Positions 47,056-58,121 of a DNA stretch of 64,000 bases are shown here, in pieces. A model generated the notes under the pieces. It was given only the letters and a program-made list of their open reading frames with translations. It was not told where the DNA came from and searched no databases. Source of the DNA: Novakomyces olei (taxonomy: Eukaryota > Ascomycota > Novakomycetes > Novakomycetales > Novakomycetaceae); the NCBI GenBank assembly GCA_016906335.1, contig JADEYG010000004.1:1451099-1515098 (forward strand). The letters run 5' to 3'. Each line of letters starts with the position of its first letter. The stretch's first letter is position 1. The translations under genes and the position numbers were made by a program.

Positions 47056-48748
47056 CTAGATATATTCAAACCGGAATTATGGCGAAATTCCATTTTTATG
47101 TAATGTGATTCTTATTATGTATAATTCTAGTCAGGGTTTTCGCTTTTCCTTTACGCCATAATTCCATTTCGAAAAATAATTAATGTATGAGGGGGGGGTC
47201 ATGCCAATTTCCTTAGCATTCCCGCGAATTATGGCGTAATTCTAATAAGAATGGTAGGAGAAACGTGGAGGCAGGGTTTTTTAGGGAGAATTTTCCGACT
47301 AAATTCCAAATTATAATATGGGAAATTGCGCGGGAATGCTAAGGAAATTGGCATAAACGGGGGTAAGAACGACGTAAGAGCAAAAATAGTTTCCGCCTTA
47401 ATTCCAAAACATTGGCAAACCATATTGCGGCGAGGGTAGGGTTGCTGAATTTATAAAATATAATTATTATACAAGATGGTCTACACATATTATAGCTATC
47501 TGATAATATAATAAAAATATTATAGAGAGAGCCCCATAGTAATAAAGTATAATAAGAAAAACGTCAGAAAAATAAGAAAAATTAAGAGTGTGTAGTCCAT
47601 GTGTAGAGGTGACAAAACGTCGAATGAACAAGTGTTTTTACAAAAAGTGTATGGTTGGATAGAGGGGTGCAGTAGGAGTGTAAATATATACTTGTTTACA
47701 AGATTGGATTAGTAATTATGGAGATATATGGGTTTAAAGATTTATAAAAAGCTCATGACGGCGCAGGATGCATTTTATGTGGCATTATAATAATGTATAG
47801 TAGAATAATTTATTGTAAAGCAATGTATGTATAATAATGTATAGTATAATAATGTATGGTAATTTAATGTATAGGAATAATGTATGTATAATAATGTATG
47901 GTATAATAATGTATGGTATAATAATATATGGTAGAATAATGTATTGTAAAGTTATTGTAAAGTAATGTATGTATAATAATGTATGGAGGAATAATGTATG
48001 GAGGAATAATGTATGTATAATAATGTGTGGTATAATAATATATGGTAAAATAATGTATTGTAAAGTGAATAATGTATGTATAATAATGTATGGTATAATA
48101 ATGTATTGTAAAGTAAAGTATGTATAATAATGTATGGTAAATAATATATGGTAGAATAATGTATTGTAAAGTTATTGTAAAGTAATGTATAATAATATAT
48201 GGTAGAATCATATGGCATTATAATGTATGGTATAATAATATATGGTGGAATAATGTATGGAGGAATAATGTATGTATAATAATGTATGGTATAATAATAT
48301 ATGGGGGATTAATGTATGGGAATAATGTATGGGGAATTAATGTATGGGGGATTAATGTATGGAGAATAATGTGTATGGGGGAATAATGTATGGGGGAATA
48401 ATGTACGGTGATATTTATTTAGGGTTAGGGTTATTTATGATCGAATGGAGTAGAGAATTATATGAGATTGTTGGATATGAAAGGGAGGGAGAGAGTTGGA
48501 GTTGAGATAGGAAGTAAAGGGAAATAGAAAATGGGAATAGAGTAATGTAGAAGTTGCCAAAAAAATGTTTGATAAAGGACAGTTATTGAAAGGAAGATTG
48601 TTTTAATATTATTTAGTATTTTATAATATTTGGTTAAAGTTTAGAAAGGATCAAATAAAAATGATGATGTAAAAGTTTTAAAAGGGCGGAAAATGTGAAT
48701 AATAATAGATTGAAGGGGTGTGAGGGGATGTGGAAAAGTGATGGGAGA
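47056..48748 (+). repeat. Subtelomeric repeat R, copy 5
   Basis: Terminus variant CTAGATATATTCAAACCGG. Head, minisatellite (about 47788-48415) and TTAGGG tract are present; the GA-rich tail is cut at gggaga by a G2 LTR. The same R/LTR junction is seen at 59827/59828. Confidence 0.92.
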
Positions 48749-49114
48749 TGTTAGGCCATAGTGTAGATAGTAAAATTTAAATTTAAAATGACATAATTAA
48801 ATTAAATTAATTCACTCCAAATACGGAATTTAACCGATTTGGAGGAATATTTAATTACTAATCATTAAATCACGCCACTGATCGGGTATCTGTAACCTAT
48901 CAATGATAAGGTGATTACTAATTGATCGGTTACTTCTGATCCTATCTGATTACTAATTGATAGGAAAGTCTTGATCCTATCTCTGAGATAAGAGCTGAGC
49001 CTTGAAGTCTATAAAAGGACAAGGTTTTCCATAGTTTAAGAGTAGATTCAATTAATCTAAAGAGTTATAACAGTGAGTTACTTCCAGTTATAACAACTTT
49101 TTTCACTGCTAACA
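48749..49114 (+). repeat. 5' LTR of G2-b
   Basis: 366 bp, TGTTAGGCC...GCTAACA, with inverted TGTTAG/CTAACA ends. A tataaaagg segment at about 49010 lies about 100 bp before the LTR end, a likely TATA box. The copy at 59828-60193 has the same length. Confidence 0.88.
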
Positions 49115-49825
49115 TTGTCAGTGAATCCGTCAGGAGACAGCCGACGGCCTCGCATTGTCTACTCTGAGACATTTGCAAATCTCTTGAAGCAGGCAAAAAC
49201 CGATCCAAAGGTTGTTGTCTCGGCTGGCTCTATCCGCCGAAGCAATACACCCAAGGATAAGGATAAAACCTCTGTGTCTGGACTTACCGACCAGAGTGCC
49301 CATTCAGAGAAAAATACCTCTATTCATCAATTGAATAAGAGGAAAGAAAGAAACGCTCGCCGATCGCAGGCATTCAAAGAGCGTAAACGCAACGGTCGAA
49401 TTTCCAAGGAGCCTGAGTCAATTGCTGCTATTGCGGCAAAGGTGCTCAGAAAACCTCCTCCACCAGCGCAGAGACTTGGTCCTTACCCAGCTCCCACAGT
49501 TCCTTCAGTTTCTCTGGCCACTATTTCTGCTACAACTCCTCGCTTGCCTCTATCAGAGGAAGAAGTTTTTCGAAAACAAGCGCACTGGACAAGCAAAGCG
49601 GCGGCAAATCTACGCTATGAGGAAACATACAACAAATTGGTGGCCAATCGCATTTAAGAACTGCACAACAGGAAGAAAACAAAATATCTTCTGGACAACA
49701 TTGTTGAGGACAGATTCAAAATTCGTCTTTACAGAGGAGAAGATCCAAACAAAGTTGAGAAGGATTACTACGAGCACTTGAAAAGTGGACAGCAATCACC
49801 AGCGTTTTTGAATACTTTGTATTAG
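49115..49825 (+). pseudogene. G2 first ORF (basic gag-region protein), with in-frame stop
   Basis: The frame is open from the LTR end, and no ATG precedes the protein-like part; translation start is unknown. The protein is basic with a bZIP-like basic stretch (KRKERNARRSQAFKERKR), then a Pro-rich segment. A TAA at 49655-49657 interrupts it, and the same frame continues in good order to a TAG at 49823-49825 (RGEDPNKVEKDYYEH...). The stop may be a mutation or a readthrough site. It may bind nucleic acid. Confidence 0.55.
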
Positions 49826-49892
49826 TCTTTTATATTTAATATATTTAATTCTGTATCAATTTAATTTAAATTGATTAAAATATATTTTAAAT

Positions 49893-50172
49893 ATGGACTT
49901 CAAAATCAAGCTGCCTGAACCAGCAAAGCTGAATGGTCATTCAATGACCCATAGAGAGTTCCAATCATGGAGAAGCTCTGTGGTTAAATGGCTGACATAT
50001 GCCAAAGCAGGAGGCAGTGTTACCGGGATTTCAGATATAGACTTAATTAGCATGTTCCTCGAATCGAACGCTACAATCTATGCTGAAGAACTCAGGGACA
50101 ATGCTAGTGTAACGACAGATCAGATGCTTGATCATCTGGAGCGAAGCATTGTACCCAACGACTATTTACCAC
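49893..50172 (+). pseudogene. G2 Gag/capsid, N-terminal part
   Basis: About 93 codons from ATG 49893 (MDFKIKLPEPAKLNG...). Short capsid-like helices follow (FQSWRSSVVKWLTYA). It is interrupted by G1-b at 50173 and the gene continues at 57133. Confidence 0.7.
50168..50172 (+). repeat. Target-site duplication of G1-b, left copy
   Basis: accac; the matching copy is 57133-57137. Five bp is usual for Ty3/gypsy integrases. Confidence 0.9.
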
Positions 50173-50803
50173 TGTAAGACGGTCCTTACAGCTACAATCG
50201 CTGGAGGCCGGCCGTGTATAGTTTAAATAAAGTAAAGGAATAAGAAAGACCAGGAAAGCAGAAAGCGATTACTGTAAAGCTTACCAGGAGTAATATAATA
50301 TATTACTCCCACTTTGAGATAATCAACCCGTGAAGGGCAAGAGGCCTTCACGGGCAACTATAAACTAAACTAAGCTGCGGAGGAGCGGATGCTCCTTCGC
50401 ACTCTAAACTACTCTTCCCAAACTAACTTGAGCGAAGGTCGCGCAAGTTAGAGCGGGAAGCTCTCAACCTAAACTAGACTATGGAAATAACTATGAATGT
50501 TCTCGCGCTAGCGGAGTGCGAAGGGTCGCACTCGCTAGCGTGCGAGAATGAGAACGGGAAGCGAGGTCCGTGCACATTGTGCATGGAGCCCCTCGCTCCC
50601 GTGGGCCAAGCTGGCTTAGTGCGCGTACCTACATGCGCACTAAGACAACTTCTACGTCCCAAGACCATCGCATTACGCGCCGACTGGTCTTGGGCCGCGT
50701 TGGCGAAGCTCGCGACGCGCGGACATCCCAAGTCCGACTACAGGCGTCGCCCCTCGCTTCCCAACGCGGTTGTCAGGGACTCGCCAAGGCGAGGATCATG
50801 ACA
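50173..50803 (-). repeat. 3' LTR of G1-b
   Basis: 631 bp, TGTCATGATCC...CGTCTTACA on the minus strand. The ORFs inside it are not genes. Confidence 0.95.
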
Positions 50804-51066
50804 GTATCCCCCCCTCCCTTGGGCGAGGTCCCCGCGCCCGCAAAACATAAAATATTCCATAAAAATAGAAAGGCGAACAAAATAAACGCTAATTTCAATT
50901 GCCGCGTGTCACAATAATATTTTCTCCTCAGTAAACGCGTAAATAAACATATAGAATAGCATGGGAAAATAAAAGGGGTGTTCGCGTTTTGTTGCAGAGG
51001 GGTAAAGAGGCAAAACGCGAAGATAAATAGTATCCAGTCGCGTTCGCAAAGACAGTTCTGAACGCG

Positions 51067-51498
51067 ATGTCGCTTGCACGTGTGACTGTGTCCGAGAAGC
51101 CGTGCGACTATTGTGTTTCGCAGGGGAGGCGCTGTGAGTTCTTCATGACAGCCATCCCTCGCGTCCGTCGCTGCTTAGCGTGTGCGGCGCGTAAAACCAA
51201 GTGCGAGGGCGCGATGTTTATGTCGCCGACCCTGTTGAATTCGCGCATACGCGGGTCGATCGTCGAGCGCGAGTATCGTAAGTATGATAACGCTCGTAAG
51301 GCAAAGTTGGCCTCCACTGTTCCTCGCGTTGCGACGCCCGTTGTAGAAGTCGCCCAATGCGCGGCAACCGATTCGTCTGAGGGCCTCGGGGTTGCTGTTG
51401 AAAGAGCATTGGCCGCTAAAGATCGCGAAATCGATTCGCTCCGTCAGCAGGTCCTAGAGCTGAAAGCGGAAATTTCGGCTTTGCGCGGCTTGGAATGA
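51067..51498 (+). CDS. Zn2Cys6-like, coiled-coil accessory protein of G1 (copy b)
   Basis: 143 aa, antisense to the element, between the end of pol and the 3' LTR. N-terminal C-x2-C-x6-C-x12-C-x2-C-x6-C (CDYC...CLACAARKTKC), a variable middle, and a C-terminal coiled coil (LRQQVLELKAEISALR). The homologue at 2855-3310 has identical cysteine spacing, the same MSL start and the same type of coil. The Zn2Cys6 pattern is normally a fungal DNA-binding domain, and the coil suggests dimers. It would need its own promoter, perhaps read from the LTR side. Function unknown; possibilities are control of LTR transcription or of the antisense transcript. Confidence 0.72.
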   Translation: MSLARVTVSEKPCDYCVSQGRRCEFFMTAIPRVRRCLACAARKTKCEGAMFMSPTLLNSRIRGSIVEREYRKYDNARKAKLASTVPRVATPVVEVAQCAATDSSEGLGVAVERALAAKDREIDSLRQQVLELKAEISALRGLE

Positions 51499-51710
51499 GC
51501 GCCAAAATTCTTCAAATATGCGATACATCTTGTTTTGATTTTAATAATTTTTTATACATTTTCAAAAAAATATTTCCAAATAGCGATAAATAACTAGTGC
51601 GAATTGTGTATTATATCGCAGTCGTAAACAAAAATCAAGAGTTGAGTCTCGCGATTGCGTAAGATTACGTGAGTTGAATGACGTAACCTGTATCGCGATT
51701 AACGTAAACA

Positions 51711-54700
51711 TCATAGCTTCGGCTTAGCCGGGTGTAATCTGTGAAATTCTTTCACTAAATCGTCGCAATTTGTCAAATTGCCTGCCGGCTCCCAAGTGCG
51801 ATTAGCACTATCGTATCCCTTCCAGTGTACGAAGTATTCCAATTTGTTTCTTCGCTTCCTTGAGTCCAACACTTCCTCTACCTCCCACTCTGGTGTATTC
51901 TCAATTATTATTGGTGGTGGTGGTGCTGTCTGCTGTCGCACAATCGTAGACGTAGACTTGTACGATTCCAATAAAGAAGCATGGAATACTGGGTGTATTC
52001 TCATCGTGTTCGGTAAATCCAACTTGTATGCACGTAAACCGATACGTTCCAAGATTGCAAAGGGTCCAATCTTCCTGTAATCCAACTTGTCGCTTGGCCT
52101 AGTGGTACTGATGTTCTTTCTCACTAGCCATACTTTCTGACCGACTTCAAAATTCTTGTCGACACGGTGCGTATTAGCAAACCGTGCTTGATCGCTAATG
52201 GCGTGCTTGATTTCGATCTGTAAAAGGCGATGTAGCGTTCGCAAGAAATCAATCCGATTGTCCGCCGATGGACACTGCCGTGCTGTTGCTATCGTAAAAC
52301 GGCATTTGGGGTGATACCCATATAAAGCGTAACTAGGGGTCGCTTTTATTGATGATTGCTCAGTATTGTTATATGCGAACTGTGCAAAAGGTAGCAAGTT
52401 TACCCAATTCGTTTGTTGGTAATTGCTGTAAATTCTCAAATATTGCTCGAGGCTCTGATTAAGCCTTTCCGTTTGTCCATCGCTCTGGGGATGGTACGCA
52501 GTTGATAACCTTTGCTTGATATCACAATGTGCGAGTAAATGCTTTGTAAAATGTGATACGAAAACTGATCCACGATCTGAGATAATTTCTTCTGGCAGTC
52601 CAAAGTTAGCAAATACTCTGTGAGCGTATAGCAATGCTAGTTCTTTCGCGCTCATGGTCTCGCATATTGGTACAAAGATGCCTATCTTCGTTAAAGCGAC
52701 ATACTATAACCCAAATTGAGTCGTAGTCTTTGCCTGTGATGACATCTCTTGACACCGGGAGCTTCACAATGAAGTCCATAGCAATGCTTTCCCAAGGCTT
52801 TGTAGGCACTCGCAACGAATGTAGTAGACCATAAGGAGCATGACGCGATGGTTTACTTCGTGCGCAAGTGTCGCATGAGTCCACATAGTTAAATACGTCC
52901 TTCCGCATCCTAGGCCAGTAGTAATTTCGTGTCACAAGCTCTAGCGTCTTGGCCTGTCCGGGGTGACCTGAAGTCTGCGAATCATGACATTCTTGCATGA
53001 TTGATAATCGCAAATCGTTGTCTCTGGGTATGTAAATCAAACCCGAGAACATTAACAGACCTTCCTTGTCTATTGTATAGTTCTCCAAATGAGCAGCACG
53101 AGGCTTGCTCTTTAACTCCTCAATAATATTTTTGCAAATGCTGTCCTTCTCGTAGCATTTCTTAATATCCTGTGCCAGCGTTTTGTTGTCCTCAATCGCA
53201 AACACAAATTGCGATTTGTCCAAAAGCACCATTGTTCGTTCTGGCTTTTCCTCCTCTTCGCTGCTAACGTAATCGCTTCTTCGCGATAAGGAGTCAGCCT
53301 TGTGGTTAAACTTTCCCGCACGATACACGATCACAAAATCGTAAGACGCAAGTAACTGCGACCAGCGCATTTGCCGTCTATTCAGGACACGCGCGGTCCA
53401 AAAGTACACAAGATTGCGATGATCCGTGTATATCGTGGTTTTGTGAAGGGGACTCTCCAAGTATACCCTCCATTCCCGAAGACATACAACAATAGCTAAT
53501 AGCTCCTTGTCGTGAATGTCGTAGTTCGTCTCTGCGCTTGTCATCTTGCGCGAGTAAAATGCGATTGGTCTCGTGTCGCCGTTTTCATCCTTTTGCGAAA
53601 GGATCCCGCCTATCGCAAAATCTGAGGCGTCCGTTTCCAAGAAGCTCGGCTTTTGTGGATCAAAGTGCACAAGAATAGGTGCGCCTAAGAATGCATCCTT
53701 CAACGCATTGAATGACTCCCTGCATTCGTCGCTAAACACGAACTTTGTATCCTTCTTTAAAAGCCGGGTAAGAGGTACCGTAATCTTGCTGTAGTTGGCG
53801 ATGAATCTTCGGTAATAGTTCGCCAGTCCCAGGAACGACATAACCTCCTTAACATTCTTTGGCTCGGGCCATGTTTCAATCGATTTGACCTTCGTATTTT
53901 CCATCGACACACCTTTCGTTGAAATCACGAAGCCAAGAAACTCCGTTGTGTCGGTATGGAATTCGCATTTCTCCAATTTGACAAATAAATTTGCCTTGCG
54001 AAGTCTCTCCAATACTCCGCGCACGTGCTCCACGTGTTCTTCCTCTGTATTCGAGTAAATCAGTATATCGTCCAAGTAAACGACAACGTATCGATCAAGG
54101 CAATCTCGCAAAGTATCATTGGCGAGTGCTTGAAACGAAACCGGGGCATTCGTAAGCCCAAACGGCATGACTTGGTACTCGTAGTGGCCGTACCTTGTAC
54201 GAAAGGCCGTTTTCCATTCGTCGCCTTTTCGTATCCTAACCAAATTATATGCACCGCGAAGATCCAATCGCGTAAAAATAGTTGCTTGGCGAATGCGATC
54301 TAGAAGTTCCGAGATAAGCGGTAATGCATATCTGTTTTTGACAGTGATCGCGTTCAGACCGCGGTAATCGACGCATAATCTGAGCGATCCATCTTTCTTT
54401 TTGACAAATAAGATCGGCGCCCCCGCGGGCGACGACGACGGTCGTATAAAACCTTTAGCGAGGTTTTCCTTGATATAATCTCTCAGCGTTTGCAATTCGC
54501 GTTCGGCGAGCGGGTAGATCGGGCCAAAAGGCGGCTTCGCATTTTCGACCAAGGGTATCGCATGATCCCAAGGTTGATGTTTCGGCAAAACGTCCGCGTT
54601 CTTCTTCTCAAATAGGTCGCGATATCCCTCGTAGAATCCAGGCAATGTAACGCGAGGCTTGATATCTTGCTCGTCCATAGCGTACACACATAAAATACCT

Positions 54701-55329
54701 GATTCTCCAGAACGGGCCAATCTTGCAAATTCGGTTGCGCTGACTTGCATGGATTCGGATAATGTACTGCACTTCAAACAGTTCGCCAAACAGTAGTTCG
54801 ACTTGAACTCGACGTTTGCGCGACTCCATCCGATCGTAGGCTCATGCTTGTCCAACCATGGCTTGCCCAAGATAGCATCGTATCCACGAAGAGGTATGAC
54901 ATTGAAGGTCATCCTTTCTCGATGTTCGCCAATTGATATATCCATCTCGCTGGTGTGAAAGCGAATACCTCCTGACTTGATTGTCCTTCCATCAACGACT
55001 CTGATGGGCTCGGTCTCGCTCTTCTCCGTAAGCTTAATAAAAGCATGCGATGCGAGCTTCTCGCTGATAAAATTAGAGGTAGCTCCTGAGTCAATCAGGG
55101 CTCTCGCGTTCAACTCTCCATCCTCTGTCTTGACTTTCACGACGACAGTCAGATGCTTTGCTTTGTCCGGTTCCGTAAAAACTGTCATAACTTCTGGTGG
55201 CCTAAATAGTTGTTTGCCCAGATCAGGCCTTTTCATTGGACCTGGGCGTTCGCTTTTCCCAAATCGGAAAATTCGTGCGTGAATGCAGCGACGTGTTGCT
55301 GATTGTACGTCTTCTTCTTCTGCTTGCAT
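51711..55329 (-). pseudogene. G1-b pol: protease, RT, RNase H, integrase, chromodomain; one frameshift
   Basis: Minus strand. 55329-52606 holds the aspartic protease (ALIDSGATSNFI), RT with YLDD, RNase H (TDASDFAIGG), the HHCC integrase region and the start of the integrase core. The remaining core and the chromodomain (YFVHWKGYDSANRTWEP) follow in another frame, 52655-51711. The break near 52690-52696 is one extra base in a T/A run compared with copy a. The frame opens inside gag and is reached by a -1 shift. It may be a sequencing indel or a true lesion. Confidence 0.92.
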
Positions 55330-56165
55330 TCTCTTGCTCGATGACCCACGCGTCCACAGTTAAAGCATTTGATGTTGCTTTTGCGATGGTTGTCATCTTC
55401 CTTTTCTAAACTAATCGCGTCCACATCCATAGGAGTAAAACTTGTACTCGCGTTTGCAGCCGGGCGGTTGTTGGAATATTTCACGGAACCGCGGCTTGCA
55501 CTCTCGATGTGCCTGTCGGATATTCTTCCATCCACGCGAACTGATATCTCAATCATTTCATTCAAAGTGCGGGGTCTGTCCATCCTGGAAAGCTCATCCT
55601 TGATGCGATCCTTCAGCCCCTGATAATACATAAACGTCAGCGCACTGTCATTGAAATCCAAATACGAAGCAATTCTTTGAAAAATGCTCGCATAAGATGC
55701 TGCTGATCCACGTTGTCTCAAGGCGGCTAACTCTCTTTGCGCCTGACTCACCCTGTCGACCTTGCCGAAATTCGCGGCCAACGCTTCGCAAAAGGCTTCA
55801 AAAGTAGGTACTACCGAAGCGAAGTCGTTGTTGCGAAGGTGTGGTTCGAACCACGCAAATGCGGCGTCCCGCAAATACGAAGCTGCGAACAAAACCTTCG
55901 AACGCTCGTCGCGAAACTCGTGCGGTTTCAACATGATGTAAAGGCGAAGCTGCGCCAAAAAATTCTCGACCATTTTGCGGTCCCCACGAAACGCGTCGGG
56001 CTTCATCACCGCTGGTCCGTCACTCGTCGGAGCTCTCTTAGCTCGCGAACCGATCTCCTGGGTCAGATGCGCAATGTGCGATCGCCCTTTCTCGTTCTCT
56101 GCCTTCAACTCGGCAATCTGAGTTTGCAGGGATTGCAAAAAGGTGTTAAGCTCCTCTTGCGACAT
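55233..56165 (-). CDS. G1-b Gag
   Basis: 310 aa from ATG 56165. N-terminal coiled coil (FLQSLQTQIAELKAENEKG), capsid helices of the Retrotrans_gag type (FLAQLRLYI, YLRDAAFAWFEPHL), and a CCHC zinc knuckle CFNCGRVGHRAREC near the end. A G-GGA-AAA slippery heptamer lies at 55260-55254, read in the gag frame, 8 codons before the stop. Gag assembles the particle and packages RNA. Confidence 0.92.
   Translation of the reverse strand: MSQEELNTFLQSLQTQIAELKAENEKGRSHIAHLTQEIGSRAKRAPTSDGPAVMKPDAFRGDRKMVENFLAQLRLYIMLKPHEFRDERSKVLFAASYLRDAAFAWFEPHLRNNDFASVVPTFEAFCEALAANFGKVDRVSQAQRELAALRQRGSAASYASIFQRIASYLDFNDSALTFMYYQGLKDRIKDELSRMDRPRTLNEMIEISVRVDGRISDRHIESASRGSVKYSNNRPAANASTSFTPMDVDAISLEKEDDNHRKSNIKCFNCGRVGHRARECKQKKKTYNQQHVAAFTHEFSDLGKANAQVQ
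55254..55260 (-). promoter_or_regulatory. Programmed -1 frameshift site (GGGAAAA)
   Basis: In the gag frame it reads G GGA AAA, which fits X XXY YYZ. A -1 slip leads directly into the pol frame. Gag and pol are in frames that differ by -1 and overlap by 97 nt. Confidence 0.65.
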
Positions 56166-56501
56166 CTTGTCCCTCGTACCGCAAATATCGTAATCGTAAT
56201 CGTTCTTCCAGAACCGTTCTTCGTAAATTGTTCACTCAATCGTCGACTATCCAAGCCGATACTCAATAACTCAAAATAACTGTGTTTCACCGGAACACTC
56301 GATAACTCAAAATTCTCAAACTCGAATCCACGTCCTTCACTCGACGCTTTAACCGTTTTAACTTCCGTAAAAATCCGTAAAAATAAGTACCGAACCGCGT
56401 CTTTGACTCGACGTCCGAAACTCTCTCGAATCCGAAGGAAATAAAACACAAACAATTCCAAAAAACTTTAAACTTCAACGACCGGGACGGGTTGATTATA
56501 G

Positions 56502-57132
56502 TGTAAGACGGTCCTTACAGCTACAATCGCTGGAGGCCGGCCGTGTATAGTTTAAATAAAGTAAAGGAATAAGAAAGACCAGGAAAGCAGAAAGCGATTA
56601 CTGTAAAGCTTACCAGGAGTAATATAATATATTACTCCCACTTTGAGATAATCAACCCGTGAAGGGCAAGAGGCCTTCACGGGCAACTATAAACTAAACT
56701 AAGCTGCGGAGGAGCGGATGCTCCTTCGCACTCTAAACTACTCTTCCCAAACTAACTTGAGCGAAGGTCGCGCAAGTTAGAGCGGGAAGCTCTCAACCTA
56801 AACTAGACTATGGAAATAACTATGAATGTTCTCGCGCTAGCGGAGTGCGAAGGGTCGCACTCGCTAGCGTGCGAGAATGAGAACGGGAAGCGAGGTCCGT
56901 GCACATTGTGCATGGAGCCCCTCGCTCCCGTGGGCCAAGCTGGCTTAGTGCGCGTACCTACATGCGCACTAAGACAACTTCTACGTCCCAAGACCATCGC
57001 ATTACGCGCCGACTGGTCTTGGGCCGCGTTGGCGAAGCTCGCGACGCGCGGACATCCCAAGTCCGACTACAGGCGTCGCCCCTCGCTTCCCAACGCGGTT
57101 GTCAGGGACTCGCCAAGGCGAGGATCATGACA
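56502..57132 (-). repeat. 5' LTR of G1-b
   Basis: 631 bp, identical by eye to 50173-50803. The leader 56501-56166 contains no ORF. TSD accac follows at 57133-57137. Confidence 0.95.
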
Positions 57133-58121
57133 ACCACGCGCTTACAGCAAGTTTGTTACCTTCGCTCAAGGAACAAAAAGCATTAGCCAATATGCCACGC
57201 AGCTTAAATTGAAATCAATGGAACTAGAAATAGTTAACGAAGCCATCTTAATTCAACAATTCATACATGGGCTAAATGAGAGAACAAAGCCTCAAATAAT
57301 GGGATCTTTGAGAAGCGCATTTGGAAATCAGTCGGGAAACAACACAGGAATGACGAAATGGAAATGGCAAAGTGTGGTTGATGTGGCAACAGGCTACGAT
57401 TTTACTGCAACAAGACCATACATAGGGAGCATGAATCCTAAACAAGGCAACCAACAAACTGAAGCAAAGGCAACTACTTCTGAGAAGAAAGAACCAGAGA
57501 AGCCAGCCCTGAGAACAAGATGTACCTTTTGTCGCCGCACTGGGCACACGTACGAGCAGTGCTTTAAACGAAAGAATCAATCAACCATCAGTGCTCTTAA
57601 AGATGATTCTGAAATAGTTAGCAAAGAAATCAAACTTGATTACAATTGTTCTGCTGTCCAAAACACAAACCAACAATTTCTAGTAAATCTACCTGTGAAA
57701 ATAAATGATAAAGAAATCAAATGTCAGGTCCTGATTGATACTGGAAGTGATATTGATGTTATTGACTCAAACTTTTGCAATGTTCACCGACCAACATACA
57801 AAGAAAGTGACCACAAAATTCAAATGGCCTTTCAAGGATCGAAAACTGTGAGCAGATATATGGCCAAAGTCATGTTCAAAGGCAGCGAGTTAAATTGCGC
57901 CGTTGCAAGACTCAGAACTTCTGATCTATTGATTGGCATGGGAACACTGAGTAAGCTTGGGGCAATTGTGAACACTCGCAAACGACATATACAGTGGCAG
58001 GAAGATGCAAATGAAAGAAGGTTTGTCAAGCCAGAAGTACTTCCTGTAGTCAGCTCAATAACAATCGATGACAACAAGAGAATTGAAGTCCAACAAGTTA
58101 CAAATGAGGACTTGGTTGACC
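57133..58121 (+). pseudogene. G2-b gag end and protease start
   Basis: Continuation of the G2 gag interrupted at 50172. It has a capsid end, a CCHC-type knuckle CTFCRRTGHTYEQCFK (C-x2-C-x4-H-x4-C) and an aspartic protease core LIDTGSDIDVID, then LLIGMGTLSKLG. It ends in DLVDP where R6 begins; later codons of the open frame are repeat sequence. Confidence 0.85.

Larger units (their letters stand above)
50173..57132 (-). mobile_element. Ty3/gypsy chromovirus G1, copy b, full length (6,960 bp)
   Basis: On the minus strand: 5' LTR 57132-56502, leader, gag, pol (with -1 frame junction), then an antisense accessory ORF, polypurine tract AAGGGAGGGGGGATAC and 3' LTR 50803-50173. The LTRs are both 631 bp and look identical by eye. 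Flanked by accac on both sides. It is inserted in gag of G2-b. Identical LTRs mean recent insertion. Confidence 0.95.
48749..58121 (+). mobile_element. Ty3/gypsy G2, copy b: 5' half, split by a G1 insertion
   Basis: 5' LTR 48749-49114, two gag-region ORFs, then protease. Interrupted at 50173-57132 by G1-b and cut at 58121 by R6 within or after protease. No RT or integrase remains, so it is dead. Confidence 0.85.

Noticed and set aside
50481-50801. 106-codon ORF in both G1 LTRs (also 56810-57130)
   Set aside because: Lies within the LTR and is identical only because the LTRs are; no domain seen.
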